Assembly: GCF_014171575.1 (NCBI RefSeq)
Contig: NZ_CP050453.1
Span: 2,294,001-2,358,000, forward strand
Reading direction: 5' to 3'
Origin: Microbacterium sp. Se63.02b
GTDB lineage: Bacteria > Actinomycetota > Actinomycetes > Actinomycetales > Microbacteriaceae
Length of the DNA: 64,000 nt
The translations under genes and the position numbers were made by a program. Shown in pieces: positions 36,275-45,092 of the stretch (position 1 is its first letter; every line of letters starts with the position of its first letter). The notes under the pieces are model-generated. The model did not search any database, was not told the DNA's origin, and saw nothing but the letters and a program-made list of their open reading frames with translations.

Positions 36275-37453
36275 TCAGAGCGCGATGATGCAGTCGTCGA
36301 GGCTGCGGGGGAAGGTGGTCAGAGGCTCGGCACCTGTGGCGGTCACGAGCATGCTGTCGCTGATGCGGTACCCCGCATGGCCGGGGACGTAGATGCCCGG
36401 CTCGTTGGAGACGACCATGCCCTCCTGCAGCAGCGTGGCGTCGCCGTCTTCCAGCCACGGGGCCTCGTGCATGCCGAGTCCGATGCCATGCCCCTGGCGA
36501 TGGCGGATGAACTCGCCGAGCCCGGCGTCGCGGATCACGTCGAGACAGAGCCGGTTCGCCTCGCGGCACTCGAGTCCGGCGCGGATCGTCTCGCGTCCGC
36601 GCAGCTGTGCCGCGTGGATCGTGTCGTGATAGCGCCGCTGCTCGGCGGTCGGCTCCCCGAGCACGAAGGTCCGCTCGCCCTCGATGAACCTGCCGCCGAC
36701 CGCGCACCCGAGCGAGAGCATGAAGGTGTCTCCCGCCTTGAGGCGGTTCACCGACGGCAGGCCGTGCGGGAACGCGGAGTTCGCCCCCGAGTACACCAGG
36801 CCGCCCGCCAAGAGCGAAGCCACCACCACGTTGCGGTGCTCGGCGTACATGATGCCCGTGCCCGTCGCGGTGACATGGCGCTCGAGCTCGGCCTCGGTGG
36901 GGAGCTCGCCCCGGGCGGTAACAGCATCAACCACCAGCTGCACACCGGCGTCCAGCATCCGATCCGTGACCCGTGCCGCCTCGCGGTGCAGCGCCACCTC
37001 CTCGGGGAACTTGACGTACCGGATCCGTGTGAGAAGGTCCGAAGGGACGAGTGCCGCCTGCCCCATGGCGGCCTGCGCCGCGGACAGCCGCTGGTACGGC
37101 ATCGTCGACGCGAAGCCGACCCGCCCGCGCGGCATCACCGCGGCGGCGAGCACCTCGAACGGCGCGACCACGCCCGGGTACTCGAAGAAGGCGACGAGCT
37201 CGGCCCTGGACGACTGCGAGTCCGCGTACTCCCGCTCCAGCTCCGGCAGCAGCATCACGATGCGGCCGGTGGCCTCGATCCATATCGCCACCGGACGCTC
37301 TGAGGGGTGGTGGAAGAAGCCGGTGAGGTACGCGATGTCCTCCGGATGATCGGTGAGGAAGGCGTCGAACCCCTCCTCCGCCATCTGCGCACGCACACGT
37401 GCCTGCACGCGGTCGAAGAACTCGGGTGCGAGCCGCTGATCGAATTCGGCCAT
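36275..37453 (-). CDS. M24-family (creatinase/aminopeptidase-P fold) protein with altered metal site
   Basis: Pita-bread-fold protein of 392 aa with an N-terminal creatinase domain and a C-terminal M24 domain. His230 (FPHG), His322 (GHGIGLGMHE) and Glu351 (NEPGIY) are kept. The first two metal Asp positions read Ser247 (LSLG) and Glu258 (FIEGERT), and the last Glu is Ser365 (RISD). Three of five ligands of dinuclear Xaa-Pro peptidases are thus changed, two of them to Ser. The pattern is closer to metal-free creatinase-type members, so it may cleave a non-peptide C-N bond. AGGAG is 6 nt before the ATG. It is 9 nt after the permease stop. Confidence 0.85.
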   Translation of the reverse strand: MAEFDQRLAPEFFDRVQARVRAQMAEEGFDAFLTDHPEDIAYLTGFFHHPSERPVAIWIEATGRIVMLLPELEREYADSQSSRAELVAFFEYPGVVAPFEVLAAAVMPRGRVGFASTMPYQRLSAAQAAMGQAALVPSDLLTRIRYVKFPEEVALHREAARVTDRMLDAGVQLVVDAVTARGELPTEAELERHVTATGTGIMYAEHRNVVVASLLAGGLVYSGANSAFPHGLPSVNRLKAGDTFMLSLGCAVGGRFIEGERTFVLGEPTAEQRRYHDTIHAAQLRGRETIRAGLECREANRLCLDVIRDAGLGEFIRHRQGHGIGLGMHEAPWLEDGDATLLQEGMVVSNEPGIYVPGHAGYRISDSMLVTATGAEPLTTFPRSLDDCIIAL

Positions 37454-37462
37454 CTCATGCTC

Positions 37463-38362
37463 CTATCGGGCGAGGTGACGCGGGTTGCGCGCGTCGTTAT
37501 AGGCGATCGAGAGGAGGGTCGCGGAGAGCACCAGGATAAGGATCGCGATGGAGGGGAAGAGCGTCAGCCACCACGCGCTCACCATCGCGCCGGCCTGCTG
37601 AGCCTCGTACAGGATGCGACCCCACGACCAGGTCGTCGGGTCGCCGAGGCCGAGGAACGCGAGTCCTGCCGCCGAGAGCACGGCCCGCGACGCGGTCACG
37701 ACCACGGACACCACCACCACGGGTGTCACCGCCGGAAGGACGTGCCTGGTGATGATCCACACGGGGGAGGTCGTCATCAACCGCGAGGCGTCGACGTAGG
37801 GAAGGCCGACCACGGTCAGGGCCTGCGATCGCACGAGGCGCGTGACCTCGGGCCAGGAGAACGCCGCGACCACGAAGATGATCGTCGATGTGCTCGGCCC
37901 GACCAGGGCGGCGATCAGGATCATGAGCGGCAGCACCGGCAGCGAGAGCGTCATGTCGACGATCACGCTGATGACGCTGTCGAGTCGGCGGAAGTAGGCG
38001 CCGAGCACGGCGATGATCGTGCCGAACACGATCGCGATCACGGATGCGGCGACCGCGACGAGCACGCTCTGCTGCGTCCCCCAGATCACCTCGGAGAACA
38101 CGTCGCGGCCGAGCGCGTCGGTGCCGAACCAGTGATCACCGCTCGGCGGACGCAGCACGTCGGGGCCGTAGCTGGCCGGGTACGGTGCGATCAGAGGGCG
38201 GCCAGGGCGACGATCACGAGCAGCACGAGCAGCCCGAGGGAGATCATGCCGAGCGGGTCGCGGCGGAACGCACGCCAGGTGTGGGCGCTCGCCCGCTCGC
38301 TCCCCCGCGGCGGTCGGCTCGCTCGGGGCGAGGGTCTCTGAGGAGGGCATCGGAGCGGTCAT
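37463..38362 (-). CDS. ABC transporter permease (DppC family), two compensating frameshifts
   Basis: Second permease of the importer, about 299 aa. After the first helix comes the family motif HWFGTDALGRDVF, then membrane helices and the EAA loop (PYVDASRLMTTSP). The first helix is garbled as the sequence stands, but another frame between about 38190 and 38290 gives WRAFRRDPLGMISLGLLVLL, the proper N-terminal helix, so the frame leaves and returns. One event is a lost C near 38192; the other near 38285 is an extra base or two lost. The ATG overlaps the upstream permease stop as ATGA. Confidence 0.85.
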   Translation of the reverse strand: MTAPMPSSETLAPSEPTAAGERAGERPHLACVPPRPARHDLPRAARAARDRRPGRPLIAPYPASYGPDVLRPPSGDHWFGTDALGRDVFSEVIWGTQQSVLVAVAASVIAIVFGTIIAVLGAYFRRLDSVISVIVDMTLSLPVLPLMILIAALVGPSTSTIIFVVAAFSWPEVTRLVRSQALTVVGLPYVDASRLMTTSPVWIITRHVLPAVTPVVVVSVVVTASRAVLSAAGLAFLGLGDPTTWSWGRILYEAQQAGAMVSAWWLTLFPSIAILILVLSATLLSIAYNDARNPRHLAR

Positions 38363-39321
38363 GAGGTCTTCACTCTCGGGTCCAGGTAGCCGTAGATGAT
38401 GTCGGTGATCGTGTTCGCCACGACCACGGTGACGGCGAGCATGAGGAACGCTCCCTGCAGGACGGGGAAGTCGAGCTGGGTGACGGCCTCGTAGATGCCG
38501 CGGCCGATCCCCGGATAGGCGAACACCGTCTCGGTGAGCACGGCACCGCCGACCAGGAATCCGAGTTGCAGACCGATCAGCGTCGTCGTCGGCAGCAGGG
38601 CGTTGCGCAGCGCGTGCTTCCAGAGGATGCGACCGCCGCGGATGCCGTTGGCCTTCGCCAGGAGGATGTAGTCCTCGCCGAGTGTCTCGATCAACGTCGA
38701 GCGCATCGTGAGCACGTACGAGCCGACCTGGATCAGCATGAGCGACACGGCGGGCAGCACGAGGTGCTGTGCGACGCTGAGGTACCACTCGAAGCCGTAG
38801 GTGTTGTTGGTGTACGCCCCGCCGATCGGGAACCAGCCGAGGTTCAGGCCGAAGACGAACAGGAGCAGGATCGCGACGCTGGGGACGAACAGCGACTGTC
38901 CCGTCACGCCGACGACCTGCACCGCCCTGTCGATGAAGCGTCCCTTGTGCGAGGCGGCCGCGACCCCGAGCGGGACGCCGATGACGATCGTGAGCACCAG
39001 CGCGGTGATCGTCAGCAGCAGGGTCCACGGCAGTCGCTGCAGCAGGACATCGGTGACCGGGATCGACTGGGTGAACGAGATCCCCATGTTCCCCTGCAGC
39101 AGCTGCCACATGTACAAGCCGTACTGCACGATCAGGGGCTGGTCCAGCCCGTACTGCTCGAGGATGGTCGCCCGGATGTCGTCCGTCATGTTCGGGCTCG
39201 CCAGCGCCAGGGCCGGATCGCCGGGGAGCAGGCGCAGGAGCAGGAACGTCACGGTCACGGCGAACCAGATCGTGAGCAGACCTCTCCCTGCGCGACGGAG
39301 TATGAACGATGCTCGGGACAC
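38359..39321 (-). CDS. ABC transporter permease (DppB family)
   Basis: First permease, 320 aa, uninterrupted, with an N-terminal helix (LLTIWFAVTVTFLLLRLLPGD, including the RLLPGDP motif typical of DppB), further helices and the EAA loop (DYILLAKANGIRG). GTG at 39321 is supported by AGGAAGG 8 nt upstream; it starts 32 nt after the stop of the binding-protein gene. It pairs with the DppC-type gene that overlaps its stop. Confidence 0.9.
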   Translation of the reverse strand: MSRASFILRRAGRGLLTIWFAVTVTFLLLRLLPGDPALALASPNMTDDIRATILEQYGLDQPLIVQYGLYMWQLLQGNMGISFTQSIPVTDVLLQRLPWTLLLTITALVLTIVIGVPLGVAAASHKGRFIDRAVQVVGVTGQSLFVPSVAILLLFVFGLNLGWFPIGGAYTNNTYGFEWYLSVAQHLVLPAVSLMLIQVGSYVLTMRSTLIETLGEDYILLAKANGIRGGRILWKHALRNALLPTTTLIGLQLGFLVGGAVLTETVFAYPGIGRGIYEAVTQLDFPVLQGAFLMLAVTVVVANTITDIIYGYLDPRVKTS

Positions 39322-39353
39322 CCGGGCGACCTTCCTCGAGAGTGCGGTGGTGG

Positions 39354-40973
39354 TTACTCGACCGGGTGTGCGCTCGCGAGCGAGAGCGGGTTCACGATCG
39401 AGAGCAGCTCGCTCGGCTTCGAGATGAAGCCGGCCCATTCGTCGCTGGCCGCGAAGAACAGATTCTGCGTGTACATGATGTTGTCGTAGACCTGCTCGTG
39501 GACGATCTTGTTCGCCTCGCGCATGATCGAGATCTTCTCGTCCTCGTCGAACGTGACCATGCCCTCTTCGATCAGGGCGTTCAGGTCGGCGTCGTCCACG
39601 TGCGTGTAGTTGATCGCGCCGCCTGGCAGGTACGAGAGGGCGAAGTTCGTCACCGGGTCGTCCATGATGGCGAAGTTGCCGGCGTAGATGTCGTAGTCGC
39701 CCTCGTTGGTCATCGAGAGGTACGTGTTCCGCTCCGTGCCCTGCAGCGCGATCGTGATGCCGGCCTCGGCCGCGCTGTCCTTGACCATCTGCGCCCACTG
39801 GCTCGTCACGCTGTCCTGCAGGGAGTAGATCAGCCGGAACGAGACCGGGAAGGTGCCATCGGAACCGGCGGTGTAACCGGCCTCCTCCATCAACGAGCGC
39901 GACTTCTCCGGATCGAACTCGTACTCGGTCACCGAGTCGTCGTAGTACTTGGCGAGCACGGGCATGAGCGCGCTGGACCCGGTCGACACGGCCTGGCCCT
40001 GCAGCACCACGGTACGGATCGCGTCATAGTCGACCGCATGGGCGAGCGCCTGACGCACCTCGGTCTTCGCGAGGTCGGGCTTGTCCATGTTGTAGACGAG
40101 GTGCGCGTAGCCGAGGCCGGGAGCCTCGATGACCTGGAGGCCGTCGGTGCTGCTGAGCTGCTCGACCTGTGCGGGCGGCAGGGCGTTGGCGATCACGTCG
40201 ATCTCGCCGCTCTGCAGCGCCAGGATCTCGGTGTTCACATCCGGGTACACGCGGTAGACGACCTCGGCGGGGCCGGGAACGCCGCCGTCGACGAGGGGAT
40301 AGTCCTCGACGCGCTCGAGCGTGTAGTGCTGGCCGACCTGGAAGTCGCTCATGATGAACGGCCCCATGCCCACCCAGCGGCCGTCGCTGCCGTCGTTCGC
40401 GAATTCGGCGATCGAGCCCTTCGGCTCGAACACGTGTTGAGGGACGACGACGCCCCAGAACCCGATCTCGTCGATGATGGACGAGTCCGGCTGCGTGAGC
40501 GTGAGCTCGACCCTGGTGTCGGAGACGGCCGTCGCGGTCTCGAGATTGCCGAGCTGTCCGTAGAACGTGCCGGGCGCCTGATCGCGCTTGACCGCGTTCA
40601 GGGTCCAGGCCACGTCCTCGGCGGTCAGCGGTTCGCCGTCGCTCCAGGTGAGGTCGTCGCGGATCTCGTAGAACCCCGTGGTGTCGTCGACGTAGCCCCA
40701 GTCGGTGGCCACGTGGGCTTCCTTGGTGCCGTCGTCGCTGATGCTCAGCAGGTGCGGATACATCAGGTTCGTGATCCACGAGTCCGTGCGGCTGTTGCCG
40801 AGCACCGGGTTGAAGTTGACGACATCGGTGGTGGTGCCGATGCTGAGCGTCTCATCGCTGGGACCGGTGGAGCCGGACGACTCCCCCGGTTCCGGCGCGG
40901 ACGGGGCGCACGCGGCGAGACCGACGGCGAGAACCGTGGCCGCGCCGAGGGCGAGGAACTTGCTGTACTTCAT
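39354..40973 (-). CDS. ABC transporter substrate-binding lipoprotein (SBP family 5)
   Basis: Family-5 solute-binding lipoprotein of 539 aa. The signal peptide MKYSKFLALGAATVLAVG ends in lipobox LAAC (lipidated Cys22), followed by a Ser/Gly/Pro linker. The mature region has the family patterns (IRDDLTWSDGEPLTAEDV, VRQALAHAVDYDAI). Ligand unknown; these proteins bind peptides, nickel chelates, opines or sugars. The ATG shares its A with the stop of the dipeptidase gene (TGATG), a direct coupling of enzyme and receptor. Confidence 0.9.
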   Translation of the reverse strand: MKYSKFLALGAATVLAVGLAACAPSAPEPGESSGSTGPSDETLSIGTTTDVVNFNPVLGNSRTDSWITNLMYPHLLSISDDGTKEAHVATDWGYVDDTTGFYEIRDDLTWSDGEPLTAEDVAWTLNAVKRDQAPGTFYGQLGNLETATAVSDTRVELTLTQPDSSIIDEIGFWGVVVPQHVFEPKGSIAEFANDGSDGRWVGMGPFIMSDFQVGQHYTLERVEDYPLVDGGVPGPAEVVYRVYPDVNTEILALQSGEIDVIANALPPAQVEQLSSTDGLQVIEAPGLGYAHLVYNMDKPDLAKTEVRQALAHAVDYDAIRTVVLQGQAVSTGSSALMPVLAKYYDDSVTEYEFDPEKSRSLMEEAGYTAGSDGTFPVSFRLIYSLQDSVTSQWAQMVKDSAAEAGITIALQGTERNTYLSMTNEGDYDIYAGNFAIMDDPVTNFALSYLPGGAINYTHVDDADLNALIEEGMVTFDEDEKISIMREANKIVHEQVYDNIMYTQNLFFAASDEWAGFISKPSELLSIVNPLSLASAHPVE

Positions 40974-42178
40974 CAGACCCAGACCTCCTCGAGTACGCGC
41001 ATGGTGTTCCCTCCGACGACGGCGCGAATCTCGTCGTCGGAGTAGTCGTGCTTCACGAGCCAGCCGATGATGTTGTAGAAGGCCTCGGCCGGGTTCTCGA
41101 TGCCGTCGACGTACGGCTGCTTCTCATAGTCGACGTTGGCGTGCGCCTGTCCGAGCGACAGGTTCGAGGAGAACGCGTCGTGCAGGCCGACATGGTCGCC
41201 GAACAGGGTGTCCGGACCGAAGCTGACGTGCTCCAGACCCACCAGGTCGACGCAGTACTGGAAGTGGTCCATGACCGACTCCAGCGAGTGCTTCGGGTGC
41301 TGGGGCGAGATGGTCGTGTGGGGAGCTGCCTCGATGCCGATCACCCCACCGCGCTTCGCGCACTCGATGATCGTCTCGTCGGTCTTCATCCGGTTCGTCG
41401 GCCACAGCCCGCGGGCGCCGGCGTGCGTGATGAACACCGGCTTCTTCGAATGCGCGATCACATCGAGACAGGTCTGATCGCCGGAGTGCGAGATGTCGAT
41501 GGCGATGCCGAGCTTGTTCATCCGCTCGACCGCGCGCTCGCCGAAGTAGGTGAGTCCGCCGTCGCCGCGTTCCTTGAGCCCGCCGCCGAGCATGTTGGCC
41601 TCGGAGTAGGCGATGCCCATCTGCCGCACGCCGAAGCCGTAGAGCACGTCGAGGCGGTCGACCTCGTTCTCGATCATGGTCGAGGCTTCGAGCGCGAAGA
41701 TGTGCGCGACACGACCGGTCTCGGCGGCGTGGCGGATGTCCTTGATCGACTCGGCCTTGATCACGAAGTCCTGATGCGCGAGGTCGGCCATGCGCACGCC
41801 CAGGTCGAACAGCACGTCCTGGTATTTCCATCCGGCGTCGCTGGAGATGCAGCAGGTGCCGTCCATACCGTTGTCGAACACGGCGGTCAGACCGGAGCGG
41901 GCGAGGCCCTGGTAGCCGGTGGGTTCGCGGCCCTGACGGATGTGGTCGCGGAGTTCGCCCATGTCCTCGGGGAACACCTGCACGTGCTCATGCAGCGAGA
42001 TCACGGTCTCTTCACGGAGCAGGCGCTCGGTGCGTTCCTGCTGCGCGTCGCTCAGGCCGAGGTCGTACGCCGGCACGCGGCCGATCTGCTTGGCATAGCG
42101 GAACTCGCGGTAGTCCTTGCCAGCTTCGAGGTAGTCGTAGGCGGTGTAGCCGGTGTACCGGCCTGCTTCTTCGAGCAC
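40973..42178 (-). CDS. M19-family dipeptidase (membrane dipeptidase-like) with variant metal motif
   Basis: Amidohydrolase-fold protein of 401 aa in peptidase family M19. The zinc ligands Glu (FALEAST), two His (IDISHSGD, FITHAGARGL) and the catalytic-side Asp (FGPD) are present. The canonical N-terminal HxD is here H63-E-H65 (SLHEHV), a changed ligand. The protein has about 60 residues before this motif and no signal peptide, so it is cytoplasmic. GTG at 42178 is supported by AAGGAG 7 nt upstream. It heads the operon and is coupled to the binding protein. Confidence 0.86.
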   Translation of the reverse strand: MLEEAGRYTGYTAYDYLEAGKDYREFRYAKQIGRVPAYDLGLSDAQQERTERLLREETVISLHEHVQVFPEDMGELRDHIRQGREPTGYQGLARSGLTAVFDNGMDGTCCISSDAGWKYQDVLFDLGVRMADLAHQDFVIKAESIKDIRHAAETGRVAHIFALEASTMIENEVDRLDVLYGFGVRQMGIAYSEANMLGGGLKERGDGGLTYFGERAVERMNKLGIAIDISHSGDQTCLDVIAHSKKPVFITHAGARGLWPTNRMKTDETIIECAKRGGVIGIEAAPHTTISPQHPKHSLESVMDHFQYCVDLVGLEHVSFGPDTLFGDHVGLHDAFSSNLSLGQAHANVDYEKQPYVDGIENPAEAFYNIIGWLVKHDYSDDEIRAVVGGNTMRVLEEVWV

Positions 42179-42242
42179 GGATGCGCTCCTTCGGTTCGAT
42201 GATGCGGATGCCACTCCCGATCGACGAGCGGGAGATTCCTCG

Positions 42243-42271
42243 AATCTGGAGGAATTCGGCATAGAAGTCAA
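42243..42271 (-). promoter_or_regulatory. Candidate promoter of the M19-ABC-M24-S33-Lrp operon
   Basis: TTGACT (42266-42271) is 5 of 6 of the -35 consensus; after 17 nt comes CAGATT (42243-42248). The predicted start gives a leader of about 60 nt before the GTG at 42178. The inverted repeat at 42293-42318 sits just upstream. Confidence 0.45.
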
Positions 42272-42292
42272 CTCTTGTGATTATCTTCGGCT

Positions 42293-42318
42293 GAAATGTT
42301 TCCTGTTCGAAACAATTC
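42293..42318. promoter_or_regulatory. AT-rich inverted repeat, candidate operator of the divergent locus
   Basis: GAAATGTTTC, 6 nt, GAAACAATTC: the halves are inverted copies matching at 8 of 10 bases. It stands out as AT-rich in very GC-rich DNA, lies between the divergent dipeptidase and ATPase genes, and has the size and symmetry of an Lrp/AsnC-type site. Binding by the tandem Lrp regulator of this locus is inferred. Confidence 0.5.
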
Positions 42319-42335
42319 AGAACTCGGAAGCTGGC

Positions 42336-44000
42336 ATGATGGCATCCATGGAGAACACTTCCGACACCGCGAACGCCGTCGTCCTCGACGTCGAGGGACT
42401 CACCGTCACCCTGACCGGCGATGGCCGTCACAATCGCGTCGTCGACGGGATCGACATCGCCGTCCGCCGAGGCGAGGTGTTCGCACTGCTGGGCGAATCA
42501 GGGTCGGGCAAGTCGATGACCGCCCGGGCGATCATGGGCCTCATCGACAACGGAGACGTCGAGGCGACCACCATGGCACTCGGCGGAACGGACCTCCTCT
42601 CGCTCTCGCCGGAGCAGCATCGCCGCCTGCGGGGCGTGCAGGTGAGCCTGGTCATGCAGGACGCGCTCTCCGCGTTGAACCCGGTCCTCAGCATCGGCGA
42701 CCAGATCATCGACCTCATCCGCGCTCACCGCGGCATCAGCCGGCGCGCCGCCGAAGAGCGCGCGGTGGAACTGCTCGGTCTCGTCGGCATCCCCACCCCC
42801 GACAAGCGCGTGCACGACTACCCGCACCAGTTCTCCGGCGGCCAGCGCCAGCGCATCCTGATCGCGATGGCGATCGCCCTGGATCCCGATCTCATCATCG
42901 CGGATGAGCCGACGACGGCACTCGATGTGACGGTGCAGGCGCAGATCCTCGATCTGCTGCTGTCGCTGCGGGAACGACTCGGCATGGGGATCCTGCTCAT
43001 CACGCACGATCTGGGTGTCGTGATGGAGGTCGCAGACCAGGTCGCGGTCATGCGCACGGGTCGCATCGTCGAGTCCGGCACGGCCGATGACGTGCTCACG
43101 AAGCCGCAGCATCCCTATACGATCCAGCTCCTGGACTCGATGCCGCGCGAGGTGAGCGCGGCTGCCGACGACGACGGCACGGCGCCCATCCTGGAAGGTC
43201 GTGGCCTCGAGCGCACGTTCCGCTCGGGAAGCGGGCGACGCGCCCACCGCGTCGCCGCGGTCGCCGGGGTCGACCTCGAGCTCCGGCAGGGCGAGATCCT
43301 CGCGATCGTCGGCGAGTCGGGCAGCGGGAAGTCGACGCTGGCCCGGATGCTGGTGGGCCTCGATGCACCGGATGCGGGCACGCTGCGCTATCGGGACCAG
43401 GACGTGACACGCGGCCGTCTGCAGGACAGGAAGATCCTGCGACGAGGGGTGCAGATGGTGTTCCAGGACCCGTACATGTCTCTCAACCCGCGGATGACCG
43501 TGCAGCAGATCATCGCCGAACCCCTCGCGGCCACGCGCACCGGTTCCCCGCGAGCCGGCGTGAGCGCGTCGCCGAGCTGCTCGCGCTCGTCGGGCTCACC
43601 CCGAGATGGGCTCGCGCTTTCCCCACCAGTTCTCCGGCGGCCAGCGCCAGCGCATCGGCATCGCCAGGGCGCTCGCGCTCGACCCGGACGTCCTGGTGTG
43701 CGACGAACCCGTGTCCGCGCTGGACGTGTCGATCCGCGCGCAGATCATCGACCTGCTGTGCGAGCTACGCGAGCGGCTGGGCATGTCGATCGTCTTCATC
43801 GCCCACGACCTGTCCCTCGTGCGGCACATCGCCGACCGGGTCGCCGTGATGTATCTCGGCGAGATGGTCGAGATCGGAGACACGGAAGAGGTCTACCGGC
43901 ACCCGGAGCACCCGTACACGCGGTCGCTGCTGTCCGCCATCCGCCGCAGACGCGTGCCGATCGCGGCATGCTGCAGCGTCGGACACGCCTCACGGCCTGA
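42336..44000 (+). CDS. Fused double ATP-binding protein of the second peptide-type transporter, three frameshifts
   Basis: Double ATPase of about 555 aa after repair. Domain 1: Walker A GESGSGKS, signature FSGGQRQR, Walker [10 protein letters not shown]. Domain 2: Walker A GESGSGKS near residue 330, signature FSGGQRQR, Walker [10 protein letters not shown]. One base is missing near 43552, at the C4 run near 43601, and near 43941; each shift is -1. It is divergent from the operon that encodes the two permeases and binding protein, which lack an ATPase of their own, so it supplies their energy. ATG codons occur at 42336, 42339 and 42348; GGAAG favours the first. Confidence 0.88.
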   Translation: MMASMENTSDTANAVVLDVEGLTVTLTGDGRHNRVVDGIDIAVRRGEVFALLGESGSGKSMTARAIMGLIDNGDVEATTMALGGTDLLSLSPEQHRRLRGVQVSLVMQDALSALNPVLSIGDQIIDLIRAHRGISRRAAEERAVELLGLVGIPTPDKRVHDYPHQFSGGQRQRILIAMAIALDPDLIIADEPTTALDVTVQAQILDLLLSLRERLGMGILLITHDLGVVMEVADQVAVMRTGRIVESGTADDVLTKPQHPYTIQLLDSMPREVSAAADDDGTAPILEGRGLERTFRSGSGRRAHRVAAVAGVDLELRQGEILAIVGESGSGKSTLARMLVGLDAPDAGTLRYRDQDVTRGRLQDRKILRRGVQMVFQDPYMSLNPRMTVQQIIAEPLAATRTGSPRAGVSASPSCSRSSGSPRDGLALSPPVLRRPAPAHRHRQGARARPGRPGVRRTRVRAGRVDPRADHRPAVRATRAAGHVDRLHRPRPVPRAAHRRPGRRDVSRRDGRDRRHGRGLPAPGAPVHAVAAVRHPPQTRADRGMLQRRTRLTA

Positions 44001-44017
44001 GGGGCGATTCCCGCTCC

Positions 44018-44710
44018 TCAGCGGCTGCCGGGTCGGACCGTCAGATCGGTGATCTCCGCGTCGCGCGGAAGGTCGAGTGCGGTGAGGATCGTCGAGGCGA
44101 CGGAATCCGGCGTCATGAAACGATCGGCGTCGTAGTCCGCGCCCTCCTGATGGTGGACGCGTTCCTGCATGGGAGTCGCCGTGCGCCCGGGGAAGATCGA
44201 CGTCACCCGCACACCGTGCTCCGCCTCTTCTGCGCGCAGTGCGTCGGCGAGGGCTTTGAGACCGTGCTTGGACGCCGCGTACGCCGACCAGCCGGCGTTG
44301 GCGCGCAGCCCCGCACCCGAGTTCACGAACACCACCTGGCCTTGAGACACGCGCAGAACGGGAAGGAGGAGTCGAGTGAGCTCGGCGGGGGCGACGAGGT
44401 TCACTGCGAGCTGCTGCTCCCAGAGGGAGGCGGGGAGGTCCGCCACATCGCCGAGGTCGACGACCCCGGCCACGTGCACGAGCGAGTCGATGCGGTCGGG
44501 CAGGTGCTGCTTCGACAGCGCCCAGGAGAGGCGCCCCGGTTGGGACAGGTCACCCACGAGGGGCGTCGCCCCAGGAAGGTCGGCAGCGATCTGGGTGGCC
44601 CGACCCACGTCACGTGCCAGGACGACCACGTCGTCTCCGCGATCCAGCAGCCGCCTCGCGAGCACCGCGCCGATTCCGGAGCCCGCTCCGGTGATCAGGT
44701 GCGTCGCCAT
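44018..44710 (-). CDS. Short-chain dehydrogenase/reductase (SDR)
   Basis: Classical SDR of 230 aa: cofactor motif TGAGSGIG near the N-terminus, HVAGVV (NNAG-like), catalytic Ser in VNSGAG, and the YAASK active-site motif. The Arg at the end of strand 2 (LARD) suggests NADPH. Substrate unknown. It starts 1 nt after the rsfS stop and so forms the tail of the nadD-rsfS gene group, an arrangement that may simply reflect read-through. Confidence 0.88.
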   Translation of the reverse strand: MATHLITGAGSGIGAVLARRLLDRGDDVVVLARDVGRATQIAADLPGATPLVGDLSQPGRLSWALSKQHLPDRIDSLVHVAGVVDLGDVADLPASLWEQQLAVNLVAPAELTRLLLPVLRVSQGQVVFVNSGAGLRANAGWSAYAASKHGLKALADALRAEEAEHGVRVTSIFPGRTATPMQERVHHQEGADYDADRFMTPDSVASTILTALDLPRDAEITDLTVRPGSR

Positions 44711-44711
44711 G

Positions 44712-45092
44712 TCAGCTGGGGTCTGCGGCCGGCTCGACGACGTCGATCGGGACGACCGGGCAGTCCTTCCACAGGCGCTCGAGCCCGTAGTAGACGCGCT
44801 CCTCCTGGTGGAAGACGTGCACGATCAGATCGCCGAAGTCGAGCAGCACCCAGCGGGCTTCCGCGCGCCCCTCGCGGCGCACGCGCTTGTGGCCCGACTC
44901 GATCAGCCGGTCTTCGATCTCGTCCGCGATCGCGGCGACGTTGCGCTCGCTGTTTCCGGTGACCAGCAGGAAGATGTCGACGAGCGGAAGGGGCTCCGAG
45001 ACGTTGAGTGCGACGAGATCCTCACCGCCCTTGTCGATCGCGGCTTGTGCTGCAAGGCGCAGCATCTCTTCGGCGGTTTCAGGTGATTGCAT
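44712..45092 (-). CDS. rsfS: Ribosome silencing factor RsfS
   Basis: A 126-aa RsfS/Iojap-family protein that binds ribosomal protein uL14 and blocks subunit joining when cells starve. The family core is clear: DIFLLVTGNSERNVAAIADEI, then WVLLDFGDLIVHVF and YYGLERLW. Its ATG shares one base with the stop of the upstream acidic membrane protein gene (TGATG). The nadD - membrane protein - rsfS order is usual for actinobacteria. Confidence 0.95.
   Translation of the reverse strand: MQSPETAEEMLRLAAQAAIDKGGEDLVALNVSEPLPLVDIFLLVTGNSERNVAAIADEIEDRLIESGHKRVRREGRAEARWVLLDFGDLIVHVFHQEERVYYGLERLWKDCPVVPIDVVEPAADPS

Noticed and set aside
36275..37453. Plain Xaa-Pro aminopeptidase call
   Set aside because: Three of the five expected metal ligands are substituted, so only the fold family is stated.
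44001..44017. Terminator between the divergent ATPase and SDR ends
   Set aside because: The 17-nt space has no stable stem followed by a U run.
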